Source: Pseudomonadota bacterium
Lineage (GTDB): Bacteria; Myxococcota_A; UBA796; UBA9615
DNA length: 64,000 bases
Direction of reading: 5' to 3'
Assembly (NCBI GenBank): GCA_024229515.1
Contig: JAAESI010000120.1
Span: forward strand, 1-64,000
How positions within the stretch are numbered: position 1 is the stretch's first letter; each line of letters starts with the position of its first letter. This document shows positions 17,570-25,716 of the stretch, in pieces. The position numbers and the translations under genes were made by a program. Under the pieces are notes generated by a model. It was not told where the DNA came from. It was given only the letters and a program-made list of their open reading frames with translations, and made no database searches.

Positions 17570-17956
17570 ATGTCGACCGACGACGACCGCAGGAGACAGT
17601 GGAATTCCGCCTTCCCCGAGCGCCGATCCGGAGACGGACGCCGAGCGCACCCCAGGGCGCTGGTCGGGCTGATCGCTCGAGGGCAGTCCGCCGAGAGCGC
17701 AGTGGTCGCCGTCACGGAGCTGTCCGTGGGAGGTCTGTACCTCGAGCGCGAGCTGGAACTGCAGGACGGAGACCCCATCGAGTTCGATCTCTTCGTGCCC
17801 GGCTGCGACGAACCGGTCCGAATCGACGGCGTGATTCGCTACCGAGCGGAAGACGAGGCGGGCAAGCGGGGTATGGGGATCAGGTTCGACGGGGTCAGCG
17901 GCTCCGCCGCCAAGGTCATCGAGGCGTACCTGGACCGCCTCGCGCGCGCACGATGA
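17570..17956 (+). CDS. PilZ-domain protein
   Basis: 128 residues, one PilZ domain, the usual cyclic-di-GMP receptor fold. The first binding motif RxxxR is present (RRAHPR, about residues 25-30). The second motif, normally [D/N]xSxxG, reads ELSVGG (about 50-55), with Glu in the Asp/Asn position, so binding may be altered. A beta barrel (GDPIEFDLFVPG, VRIDGVIRYRAE, GMGIRFDGV) and a C-terminal helix follow. No output domain is attached, so it would act by protein contact. It starts at ATG 17570 after the structured gene-free stretch, and the Pal-like gene follows 13 nt after its stop. Confidence 0.8.
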   Translation: MSTDDDRRRQWNSAFPERRSGDGRRAHPRALVGLIARGQSAESAVVAVTELSVGGLYLERELELQDGDPIEFDLFVPGCDEPVRIDGVIRYRAEDEAGKRGMGIRFDGVSGSAAKVIEAYLDRLARAR

Positions 17957-17969
17957 GGAGTCTCTGCTA

Positions 17970-18707
17970 GTGTCCCGCCGCCTGATGAACCGTTGGATCA
18001 CCATCGCCGCCGTCGTTGCTTCCGTGGGCCTTTTGGCCGGCTGCCCGAAGCCGAAGCCGCCGCCGGCGCAGACCGATGAGACCCCTCCGCCCCGCGCGAA
18101 GGTGGAGATCACGTCCGTGCGACCGGCCCACACCAACGTGGGCAACGCCGTCACCGTCACCGTCGAAGGATGGGGATTTGCCGACGGCAGCGAGGTCTAC
18201 CTCGGAAGCCTCAAGGCCCGCGGCGTCGACGTGTTCGACGACGGTGAGCTGACCTTCCGCGCCAGCGAGGACCTCCGCGCCGGCGAGTACGACGTCCGCG
18301 TCGTCACCCCCAAGGGCGACCAGGCGGTGGCGCTGGGCGCCTTCCGGGTGAAGGAACGCTCCTCCGGCGAGGGGGACTGCGTGCTCCTGACCGTCTACTT
18401 CGAGTTCAACGAGTTCAAGCTCGCGGACTCGACCCGGCAGACCCTCAGCGACAACGCCGCCTGCATCGAGAAGAGCGGGCTGACGAAGATCCGCCTCGAG
18501 GGGCACGCCGACGAGCGCGGCAGCACCGAGTACAACCTGTCGCTGGGTCAGCGGCGCGCCGAGTCGGTGCGCACCTACCTGGTGAACCTGGGCACCCCCG
18601 GCGCCGGCATCCGCACCGTCAGCTACGGCGAAGAACGGCCCGCGGAGAACGGCTTCAGCGAGCGCGTCTGGGCCAAGAACCGCCGGGTGGAGTTCATCAT
18701 CCCGTGA
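17970..18707 (+). CDS. Pal-like outer-membrane lipoprotein with IPT/TIG and OmpA domains
   Basis: 245 residues. A signal peptide ends in the lipobox LAGC (cysteine about residue 25) followed by a proline-rich linker. Residues of about 45-125 look like an IPT/TIG immunoglobulin-like fold (ITSVRPAHTNVGNAVTVTVE..GFADGS). About 135-245 is an OmpA-C domain that binds peptidoglycan (VYFEFNEFKLADSTRQTL, LEGHADERGSTEYNLSLGQRRA, RRVEF). In Pal such a domain ties the outer membrane to the wall; the extra Ig-like domain is unusual for Pal. GTG start at 17970 (ATG 17985 also possible). The stop overlaps the GTG of the CpoB-like gene (GTGA), which supports a Tol-Pal role, although tolQRAB are not here. 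Confidence 0.8.
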   Translation: MSRRLMNRWITIAAVVASVGLLAGCPKPKPPPAQTDETPPPRAKVEITSVRPAHTNVGNAVTVTVEGWGFADGSEVYLGSLKARGVDVFDDGELTFRASEDLRAGEYDVRVVTPKGDQAVALGAFRVKERSSGEGDCVLLTVYFEFNEFKLADSTRQTLSDNAACIEKSGLTKIRLEGHADERGSTEYNLSLGQRRAESVRTYLVNLGTPGAGIRTVSYGEERPAENGFSERVWAKNRRVEFIIP

Positions 18708-19666
18708 GGCGGCCGGCGCTCCTGCTGCTGGTCCTCCTGGTGTCCGCTCCGACGACCGGCTGCGTGGTCGACTGGACCGGGCAGAGCGGCAGCTACCTCC
18801 TCCGTGAGAAGCTCGACGTCACCCGCACCAAGACCCGCGATCTGCAGTCCGACCTGGAGAAGGAGCGGGAGCGCATCGACGTGATGGATCAGCGTGCGGC
18901 CGAGGCCCGTCGTCGGTACGCCGACAGCGGTGCGTCGGTGCAGGCGCTGATGGAGGACCTGACGTTCGTGCGTGGGCAGCTGGATTCGATCCAGCATGCG
19001 ATCACGCGGTCCGGCCAGCTCAACGAAGACATGAGCTTCCAGCTCACCGCCATCGAGGCCCGGTTGGGTCACATCGAAGGCCAACTGGTCGAGCGGGTCG
19101 ACGGCTACGAGACCGCGCCGATCATGATGATGCCGTTCGACGCCGAGCCCGCTCCGGCGCCCGAAGAGGGCGTCGAAGGGGGCGACGACGCCGGGTCGCC
19201 CGCCCCCTCGGAGGAGGAGGGTGAGGGGGCTGAGCACACGCAGCTTGACGACCCGGCCGCCGTCGCCGACCCAGCAGTCTCCCCCGAGGAGCGTTTGTTT
19301 CGCGAGGGTCTCACTTTGACCCAACAAGGCGACTGGAAGCGCGCCGGGGCCAAGCTCCAGGAGTTCACCAAGGCGCATCCCGACAGCCAGTGGTGGCTGG
19401 AAGGGCAGTTCCTCGTGGGGCGCTGCCTCTACGAACTGGGCCGGTACAAGGCCGCGATCGGCGAGTACCAGAAGGTGATCGTGCGCGACGACAAGTCGGC
19501 GTGGGCGCCTCGGGCGATGTTCATGCAGGGCATGGCCTTCGAGTCCCTTGGGACGCGCGATGATCTGGACGCGGCGGAGGTCTTCTACTCCGAGCTGCGC
19601 CGGCTCTACCCCAGGTCGGACGAGGCCGGCAAAGCGAAGGTGAGGCTCGATGCGTTGGCTCGTTAG
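18704..19666 (+). CDS. CpoB/YbgF-like lipoprotein with coiled coil and TPR repeats
   Basis: 320 residues. The signal peptide ends in TTGC, so the protein is probably lipidated. Residues of about 35-125 form a coiled coil (REKLDVTRTKTRDLQSDLEK and on), then an acidic Pro/Glu/Ala linker (about 145-195), then three TPR-like repeats (FREGLTLTQQGDWKRAGAKL; VGRCLYELGRYKAAIGEYQK; MQGMAFESLGTRDDLDAAEV). This is the arrangement of CpoB/YbgF, which coordinates outer-membrane constriction with peptidoglycan synthesis through Tol-Pal. GTG start at 18704 overlaps the Pal-like stop. The last 17 nt overlap the start of the next gene. Confidence 0.8.
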   Translation: MRRPALLLLVLLVSAPTTGCVVDWTGQSGSYLLREKLDVTRTKTRDLQSDLEKERERIDVMDQRAAEARRRYADSGASVQALMEDLTFVRGQLDSIQHAITRSGQLNEDMSFQLTAIEARLGHIEGQLVERVDGYETAPIMMMPFDAEPAPAPEEGVEGGDDAGSPAPSEEEGEGAEHTQLDDPAAVADPAVSPEERLFREGLTLTQQGDWKRAGAKLQEFTKAHPDSQWWLEGQFLVGRCLYELGRYKAAIGEYQKVIVRDDKSAWAPRAMFMQGMAFESLGTRDDLDAAEVFYSELRRLYPRSDEAGKAKVRLDALAR

Positions 19667-21263
19667 TGTCGCGTTCGCGGTCCTGATGGGATGCGGCGGA
19701 GGCGGCTCGGAGACGACGTCGACCGCGGACCCCACCACCCCCGAACCGGAGGTCGCGGTTCAGCCGTCGACCGGTCACGAGACCCCGTCGGACTCAGCTC
19801 GACTCACCGTGGTGTTTACGAACAACATCGACGGCGAGATCGAGCCCTGTGGGTGACCGAAGAACCCCCTCGGCGGTCTCGCCAGGCGCTCTACCTACCT
19901 CGAATCCCTCCCCAACCGCGAAGCCATCCTGCAGGTGGACGCGGGCGATCTGCTGTGGACCCGCCCGAAGGTCACGGCCAAGGAGCGGCCGCAGCGTGAG
20001 CTGAAGGCCAAGCTGCTGCTGGAGGCGAGCGCGCAGCTCGGCGTCGACGCGATGGGCGTGGGCGATGGAGACCTGGCGTTCGGCATCGACTTCCTCACCG
20101 AGCACGCCAGCAAGCACGGCCTCCCCTACGTGTCGGCCAACCTCGCCGACCCGGCGGGGGCGCGGATCTTCAGCCAGGTGGTGCGCGTCGAGCGCGGCGG
20201 GAAGACGTTCGGCATCACGTCGGTCATCGGCACCACCCACAAGTTCGAGGGGACGAGCTTTCTGCCCGTCAACGAGTCCATCACCGCCGCCGTCGCGGAG
20301 CTGACGGGCACGGTCGACTTCGTGGTCGTGCTCAGCGGGCTGGGGCTCGAAGAGGACAAGACGCTCGCCACGGAGGTCGCGGGGATCGACCTCATCTTCG
20401 GTAGCCACACGCGCAAGATGCAGGTCGACCCGGTCATCGTCGGTACGACCGCCATCTTCCAGGCGGGGAGCCGAGGCAAGCATGTCGGTGAGGCCACCCT
20501 GGCGCTCCGCGAGGGTGGCGTCGGTTGGTCCAACGACGAAGGACGCGAGCGATCGCTGCGGCGGCTGGCGCAGATCCGGGAGCAGCTCGACCGCTACGAC
20601 ACCCAGATCGAGCAGGTCAGCGAACAGCGCAGCAAGGACCGCCTCGTGCGTTTGCGCAAGGTCACGCAGGGCCGCCTCGACAAGATCTACGTGCCCCCCG
20701 CGGACGACGGCACCACCCACGTCATCACCGGCAAGTCCATTCCCATGGGCAAGGACCTGGTCGACGAGCCGAAGATGAAGGAGCTGGTCGACGCGACGCT
20801 CGAGCAGCTCGGCGACGAGCCCGATCAGCACGCCGGCCACGGCCACGGCGCCCAGCCCCACGCGACCGACACGCCCAAGAAGGACACCGACTACGTCGGC
20901 GCTTCGACCTGCCTGGGGTGCCATCGGGAGCAGTACGCGGACTGGAAGGACACCGGCCACGCTCACGCCTACAAGACGCTGGTGACTGAGAAGCGGCAGT
21001 TCGACAACGACTGCTGGAGCTGCCACGTCACCGGCGCGAACAAGCCCGGCGGCCCCGACAGCGCCAAGACCGTGGGCACCCTGCGCAACGTGCAGTGCGA
21101 GGCCTGCCACGGCCCCGGACGCAAGCACGCGAGCAACCCGCCGGGCGTCGACATGGTCAAGACGCCGACCGAGGCGGTCTGCCTGGAGTGCCACACCGAA
21201 GAGCAGACCGAGGGCCGCTTCGTCTTCGAGGACTACATCCCGAAGGTGGATCACGCGGACTGA
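19650..21263 (+). CDS. Probable selenoprotein: UshA-like domain fused to a tetraheme cytochrome c554-type domain
   Basis: An exported lipoprotein of 537 residues if TGA at 19854-19856 (codon 69) is read as selenocysteine. Lipobox LMGC puts the lipid Cys at residue 15. Residues 50-330 are UshA/metallophosphoesterase-like: FTNNIDGEIEPCG-U-PKNPLGG, where relatives as I remember them have a second Cys (CGC) at the TGA position. The usual metal ligands are changed: GDGD where GNHE is expected, SGLG for SHLG and GSHTRK for GGHTH, so phosphoesterase activity is doubtful. The C-terminal 110 residues carry four CxxCH heme sites (CLGCH, CWSCH, CEACH, CLECH) in a cytochrome c554-like arrangement. Without readthrough a 68-residue stub results. 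A periplasmic redox role is the best inference. ATG overlaps the CpoB-like gene by 17 nt. Confidence 0.75.
19857..19890 (+). promoter_or_regulatory. Putative bacterial SECIS element directly after the in-frame TGA
   Basis: Bases 19868-19886 fold as CCT-(bulged C)-GGCG, loop GTCT, CGCC-AGG, giving seven pairs with one bulge. The apex contains GGTC at 19875-19878, exactly 18 nt after the TGA. In E. coli fdhF the GGUC apex also begins 18 nt after the UGA and the stem has a single-base bulge. Such a hairpin recruits SelB with charged tRNA-Sec. selA, selB, selC and selD are not in this window. Confidence 0.65.
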
Positions 21264-21283
21264 GGCGCGTACCTTCGCGCACG

Positions 21284-22294
21284 GTGACTGACCTGTTCCC
21301 TTTGCTGGCCATCGAATCGTCCTGCGACGAGACCGCCGCGGCGGTGCTGTCGGCCGACGGCGTCGTGCTCGGTGAGGTGGTGCGCTCCCAGATCGACGAC
21401 CACGCGCTGTTCGGCGGCGTCGTGCCGGAGTTGGCGTCGCGGTGCCACACCGAGGCGATCGACCCGGTCGTCCAGGAAGCCTGCCAGCGCGCAGGCGTGA
21501 CCCTCGCGGACATCCGCTCCATCGGCGTCACCGCGGGGCCCGGCCTGGTCGGCTGCCTGCTGGTGGGGCTGTCGTACGCCCAGGGGCTGGCGGCTGCGCG
21601 CGGCCTGCCGTTGGTCGCCGTGAACCACCTCGAAGGGCACCTGCTGGCGCCGTTCATCGGCCAGGCGGAGCCGGAGTTCCCGTTCCTGGGGTTGGTCGTC
21701 AGCGGAGGACACACCCTGCTGGTGCTCGCCAAGGGGGTGGGCGAGTACGAAGTCCTTGGGGAGACGCGCGACGACGCTGCCGGCGAGGCCTTCGACAAGG
21801 GGGCGCGGGTGCTGAACCTGCCGTACCCCGGCGGCATCCACGTGGATCGGCTGGCCCAGGACGGCGACGCCAGTGCGGTCGACCTGCCCCGCGGGATGAA
21901 GCACAGCAAGGACTTCGACTTCAGCTTCTCCGGCCTCAAGACGGCGGTGTGGCAGCGCGTGCGCGCCCACGGCGTGCCCGAGGGTCAGGGCATGAACGAC
22001 CTGTGCGCGTCGCTCCAGGAAGCGATCGTGGATGTGCTCGTGCACAAGACGAAGAAGGCGAGCAAGGCGACGGGCACCAGTCGGATCATCGTGACGGGCG
22101 GGGTGGCCGCCAACTCTCGGCTGCGGTCCGCGTTTGAAGAGGCCGCGGCCTCTCAGGGCTGGGAGCTGCTGCGCGCCGAGCGCAAGTGGTGCACCGACAA
22201 CGCCGCCATGATCGGCTACGTGGCCGCCCAACGGCTCAAGCGAGGCGAGCGCTCTCCCCTCGACGTCGACGCCAACCCAGGGATGCGCTTTTGA
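21284..22294 (+). CDS. tsaD: tRNA N6-threonylcarbamoyladenosine transferase TsaD
   Basis: Final step of t6A37 tRNA modification: transfers the threonylcarbamoyl group from TC-AMP to A37, in complex with TsaB and TsaE. The 336 residues match the family. Visible: AIESSCDETAAAVL at the N-terminus, the metal-binding NHLEGHL (HxxxH), VVSGGHTLLV, DDAAGEAFDKGARVL, the FSFSGLKTAV segment and VTGGVAANSRLR. The GTG at 21284 is chosen because it is the first start giving the family N-terminus. The stop overlaps the TTG of rsmA (TTGA). tsaB lies about 17 kb downstream in the rpsB cluster. Confidence 0.95.
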   Translation: MTDLFPLLAIESSCDETAAAVLSADGVVLGEVVRSQIDDHALFGGVVPELASRCHTEAIDPVVQEACQRAGVTLADIRSIGVTAGPGLVGCLLVGLSYAQGLAAARGLPLVAVNHLEGHLLAPFIGQAEPEFPFLGLVVSGGHTLLVLAKGVGEYEVLGETRDDAAGEAFDKGARVLNLPYPGGIHVDRLAQDGDASAVDLPRGMKHSKDFDFSFSGLKTAVWQRVRAHGVPEGQGMNDLCASLQEAIVDVLVHKTKKASKATGTSRIIVTGGVAANSRLRSAFEEAAASQGWELLRAERKWCTDNAAMIGYVAAQRLKRGERSPLDVDANPGMRF

Positions 22295-23094
22295 AGAACG
22301 TCCGCGCCAAGAAGTCCCTCGGCCAGAACTTCCTCGTCGACGAGGGGGTCATCTCCCGCATCGCCTCCGCCGCCGCCATCCGCGAGGGGGAGGTGGTGGT
22401 CGAGATCGGCCCCGGTCGGGGCGCGTTGACGCCTCGGCTGCGGTCGCAGGCCCGGCACCTGATCTGCATCGAGAAGGACGACGCCCTCGCGGAGCAGTGG
22501 GAGCGCAAGTTCGCCGCCGATTCGGGGGCCGACCTCGTGCACGCGGACGCCCTCAAGGTGCTGCCCAAGGACCTCCCCGTGGAGGGGCCGTACCGCGTTG
22601 TCGCCAACCTCCCGTACAACGTCGGCGGGCGCATCACGATGCACCTGCTGGAGGACTGGACGGGTCAGGTTCGCAGCGCGACGTTGATGTTCCAGAAGGA
22701 GGTGGCGGAGCGGATCTGCGCGTCGCCGTCGACCAAGCCGTACGGCGCGCTGTCGGTGCTGGTCCAGTCCTTTGCCGAGTGCTGGGTGCTCTTCGGGGTT
22801 CCGCCCGGCGCGTTCCGGCCGATCCCGAAGGTCCAGTCCCGCGTCATCCGCCTTCAGCCCTTCGAGGTGCCGAAGTGGAAGGAAGCGGGGCTCGACTACG
22901 AGCACTTCCGCAAGACCGTGCACGCCGGCTTCGCGGCGCGCCGCAAGACCGTGTCGAACTCGCTGTCGGTGGGGCTCCAGCGCGAGTCTTCCGAGATCCT
23001 CCCGGCCCTCGCGGCTGCCGAGATCGACGCCTCGGTGCGGCCGCAGGCGCTCGGCGTGGACGCCTGGGTGCGGCTCGCCGGCGCGATCGAGTAG
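22291..23094 (+). CDS. rsmA: 16S rRNA dimethyladenosine transferase RsmA (KsgA)
   Basis: Dimethylates two adjacent adenosines in the 3' hairpin of 16S rRNA with S-adenosylmethionine, a late 30S maturation step. 267 residues. The N-terminal KKSLGQNFLVD, the SAM motif EIGPGRGALTPRL, the acidic CIEKDD, and motif IV NLPYNVG are all present; the C-terminal domain with FRPIPKVQSRVI is complete. Starts at TTG 22291, overlapping the tsaD stop. An ATG is found neither near the family start nor in this frame upstream, so the TTG is the best choice. Confidence 0.93.
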   Translation: MKNVRAKKSLGQNFLVDEGVISRIASAAAIREGEVVVEIGPGRGALTPRLRSQARHLICIEKDDALAEQWERKFAADSGADLVHADALKVLPKDLPVEGPYRVVANLPYNVGGRITMHLLEDWTGQVRSATLMFQKEVAERICASPSTKPYGALSVLVQSFAECWVLFGVPPGAFRPIPKVQSRVIRLQPFEVPKWKEAGLDYEHFRKTVHAGFAARRKTVSNSLSVGLQRESSEILPALAAAEIDASVRPQALGVDAWVRLAGAIE

Positions 23095-23106
23095 CATCGG
23101 CCGACC

Positions 23107-23955
23107 GTGCGCGTCGCCATCCTCGGAAAGCCCCACAGCGCCCCGGCCAGAAAGGCCGCTGGGGAGCTGTGCGCCTGGCTGGAGGAGCGCGAGCACACCG
23201 TCACCGTCGACGACGAGACGGCCGCCGCGATCGGCCGGACCGGCGTGCCGCGGGACGAGCTCGCGGAGCATGGTGACCTGGCGGTGAGCCTGGGCGGAGA
23301 CGGCACGCTGCTGCTCGCCGCCCGTGTGTTCGCCGGCGCCGCCGTCCCGATCCTCGGCATCAACCTCGGGCGCCTCGGCTTCCTCACCGACACCGACCAC
23401 GAGCACATGTTCGACGTCATCGAGCAGGTGCTGAAGGGCGAGTCGGAGATCGAAGAGCGGATGATGCTGACCGCCGAGGTGTGGCGGGACGGCGAAGTGG
23501 TCGAACGCTCCGACGCGCTCAACGACGTGGTCGTGAACAAGGGCGCGCTGGCGCAGGTGATCTCCTTGGAGACCCGCGTCGGCGGCAGCTTCGTCAGCAG
23601 CTACCGGGCCGACGGCATGATCGTGTCGACGCCCACCGGATCGACCGCGTACGGCCTCGCCGCCGGGGGCCCGATCATCGAGCCGTCGACCAACGTCATC
23701 CTCGTTGCGCCGATCTGCCCCCACATCCTCACGAACCGTCCGCTGGTCATCGGCGCCAGCAGCGACGTGGAGTGCATCCTCGTGGAGGGCAAGGGCGAGG
23801 TGTACCTGACCATCGACGGCCAGGAAGGCTTCCCCCTGCAGCGCGGCGACCGCGTCCGCGTGGTCCGCGCCGAGCACGCCGCCCGCCTCGTCCACGCCGC
23901 CTCGCGCGACTTCTACGAGATCCTCCGCACGAAGATGGGCTGGGGACGACTGTGA
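23107..23955 (+). CDS. nadK: NAD kinase
   Basis: Phosphorylates NAD to NADP. The 282 residues show the family motifs: GGDGTLLLAARVF (the GGDG motif), INLGRLGFLTD, LNDVVVNKGAL (NE/D-type motif), and the glycine-rich TPTGSTAYGLAAGGPIIEP that closes the active site. GTG start at 23107, 12 nt after rsmA; recN follows after 10 nt. The rsmA-nadK-recN order suggests one operon, and nadK-recN neighbourhood is common in bacteria. Confidence 0.95.
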   Translation: MRVAILGKPHSAPARKAAGELCAWLEEREHTVTVDDETAAAIGRTGVPRDELAEHGDLAVSLGGDGTLLLAARVFAGAAVPILGINLGRLGFLTDTDHEHMFDVIEQVLKGESEIEERMMLTAEVWRDGEVVERSDALNDVVVNKGALAQVISLETRVGGSFVSSYRADGMIVSTPTGSTAYGLAAGGPIIEPSTNVILVAPICPHILTNRPLVIGASSDVECILVEGKGEVYLTIDGQEGFPLQRGDRVRVVRAEHAARLVHAASRDFYEILRTKMGWGRL

Positions 23956-23965
23956 GAAGCCTCTA

Positions 23966-25693
23966 GTGCTTCGCGAGCTTCGGATCCGCGACGTCGCGAT
24001 CATCGAGGACCTGGTCGTGCAGTTCGGCTCCGGGCTGAACGTGCTGTCCGGGGAAACCGGCGCGGGCAAGTCGATCATCCTGGGCGCCCTCGGGCTCGTG
24101 TTGGGAGCGCGCGCCTCCGCCGAGATCGTGCGCACCGGGCGGGAATCCGCCGAGGTCCAGGCCCGCGTCGACCGGCCCGCCGAGGTTGTCGCCATCCTCG
24201 CCGAGTTGGACGTGAACGTGCCGGACGAGGAGGACGGGCTGCTCCTGCGCCGCGTCGTGACCCGGCAGGGCCGCTCCCGCGCCTACATCGGCTCGACGTC
24301 CGTGCCTGTCGCCGCGCTTCGGCAGCTCGCGCGGGTGCTCGTGGACTACAGCTCGCAGCACGAACACCAGGTGCTCCTGGACGAGGCGAGCCACCTCGCC
24401 ATCCTCGATCGGTTCTCGGCCCTGACGACGGTCCGCGCGACCACGTCGGCGGCGGTGGGGGAGGTGCGGCGGCTGCTCGCGGAGCGTGACCGGCTGGCCT
24501 CCCTGGAGCACGAACAGCGCTCCCGCGAGGACTACCTCAGCTACCAACTCGAGGAACTGGTCTCCGCTTCTCTGGTCGAGGGCGAGCTGGAAGAGCTGGA
24601 GTCCGAGCGCAGCCTGCTGCGCCACGCCGAGGAGCGCGGAGAAGCTGCCCGGGCGGCTGAGACCGCGCTGTATTCGGGGGCGGGGGCGGCGACGGAGAAG
24701 CTCGCCGAGGCGGTCACGAAGGTGCGCCGGCTGGCGGAGATCGATCCGGAGCTGAGCGGCATCCTCGACAACCTTGAATCCGCCGTCATCGCCGCGGAGG
24801 ACGCGGGCCGCGACCTGGGCATCTACGCCCGCTCGGCCGAGAGCAACCCGTTCCGGCTCCAGGACGTCGAGGACCGCATCTCCCTGCTGCGTCGGCTCGC
24901 CCGCAAGCATCGGTGCGATGTCTCGTCCCTCATCGGCTTGCGCGATCGCATGCAGGGGGAACTGGCCGAGCTGGGCTCCCTGGAGCTCCGGCTCGAGGAC
25001 CTGGGGGCTGCCCTCGAGGCGGCCCGGGCCGTCGCTGCCAAGGCCTGCGAGGGGCTCAGCCGCAAGCGGAAGGCGGGGGCCAAGAAGCTGCGTCGGGCGG
25101 TGGAGATCGAGCTGAGTTCGCTGGCGATGGCGCGGGCCCGGTTCGAGGTGCGCTTCGACGCCTTCCCCGAGGGCGTCGAGCATCCCGGGTTGGGCGAAGG
25201 AGGCGGACCGCCGTGGTGCGGAACGACCGGCATCGACAAGGTCGGCTTCCAGCTGTCGGCCAACCCGGGCGAGGATCCCAAGCCGCTGGCGAAGGTCGCT
25301 TCCGGCGGCGAGCTGTCGCGCATCCTCCTGGCCATCCGACGAGCGCTGGTGGGCACGACGACGGTGCAGACCTGCGTGTTCGACGAGGTCGACACCGGCA
25401 TGGGCGGCGCCACCGCGGATACGGTCGGAAGAAAGCTGTCGGAGATCGCGTCTGATCTTCAGGTCCTGTGCATCACCCACCTGCCGCAGATCGCCGCGCG
25501 CGCCGAGCAGCACTTCCGGGTGGAGAAGCACGTCATTGGCGGCCGCACCCAGACCCAGGTGACCCACCTGGACTCGGCCGAGTCAGTGGGCGAGTTGGTG
25601 CGCATGATGGCGGGGACCGATGGCACCGACGCGGCGGAAGCGTTCGCGCGGGAGCTTGTCGAGCGCGCGCGAGCGGAGCGGCCGGTCAGGTAG
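23966..25693 (+). CDS. recN: DNA repair protein RecN
   Basis: SMC-like ATPase of double-strand break repair, 575 residues. Walker A GETGAGKSIILGAL (about 29-42) lies at the N-terminus. A coiled-coil middle (about 150-380) includes SSQHEHQVLL. The C-terminal head has the signature VASGGELSRILLAIRRAL and Walker B VFDEVDTGMGG, then ITHLPQIAARA. Starts at GTG 23966. The gene is 10 nt after nadK and probably co-transcribed. All functional parts are intact. Confidence 0.95.
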   Translation: MLRELRIRDVAIIEDLVVQFGSGLNVLSGETGAGKSIILGALGLVLGARASAEIVRTGRESAEVQARVDRPAEVVAILAELDVNVPDEEDGLLLRRVVTRQGRSRAYIGSTSVPVAALRQLARVLVDYSSQHEHQVLLDEASHLAILDRFSALTTVRATTSAAVGEVRRLLAERDRLASLEHEQRSREDYLSYQLEELVSASLVEGELEELESERSLLRHAEERGEAARAAETALYSGAGAATEKLAEAVTKVRRLAEIDPELSGILDNLESAVIAAEDAGRDLGIYARSAESNPFRLQDVEDRISLLRRLARKHRCDVSSLIGLRDRMQGELAELGSLELRLEDLGAALEAARAVAAKACEGLSRKRKAGAKKLRRAVEIELSSLAMARARFEVRFDAFPEGVEHPGLGEGGGPPWCGTTGIDKVGFQLSANPGEDPKPLAKVASGGELSRILLAIRRALVGTTTVQTCVFDEVDTGMGGATADTVGRKLSEIASDLQVLCITHLPQIAARAEQHFRVEKHVIGGRTQTQVTHLDSAESVGELVRMMAGTDGTDAAEAFARELVERARAERPVR

Positions 25694-25716
25694 ACTGCGC
25701 CGTTCAGGAGACGAGT

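Noticed and set aside
19854..19856. The TGA as a frameshift or ordinary pseudogene stop
   Set aside because: The frame is identical before and after, the downstream part is long and conserved-looking, and a SECIS-like hairpin is at the right distance. A point mutation or base error remains possible, so it is not excluded.
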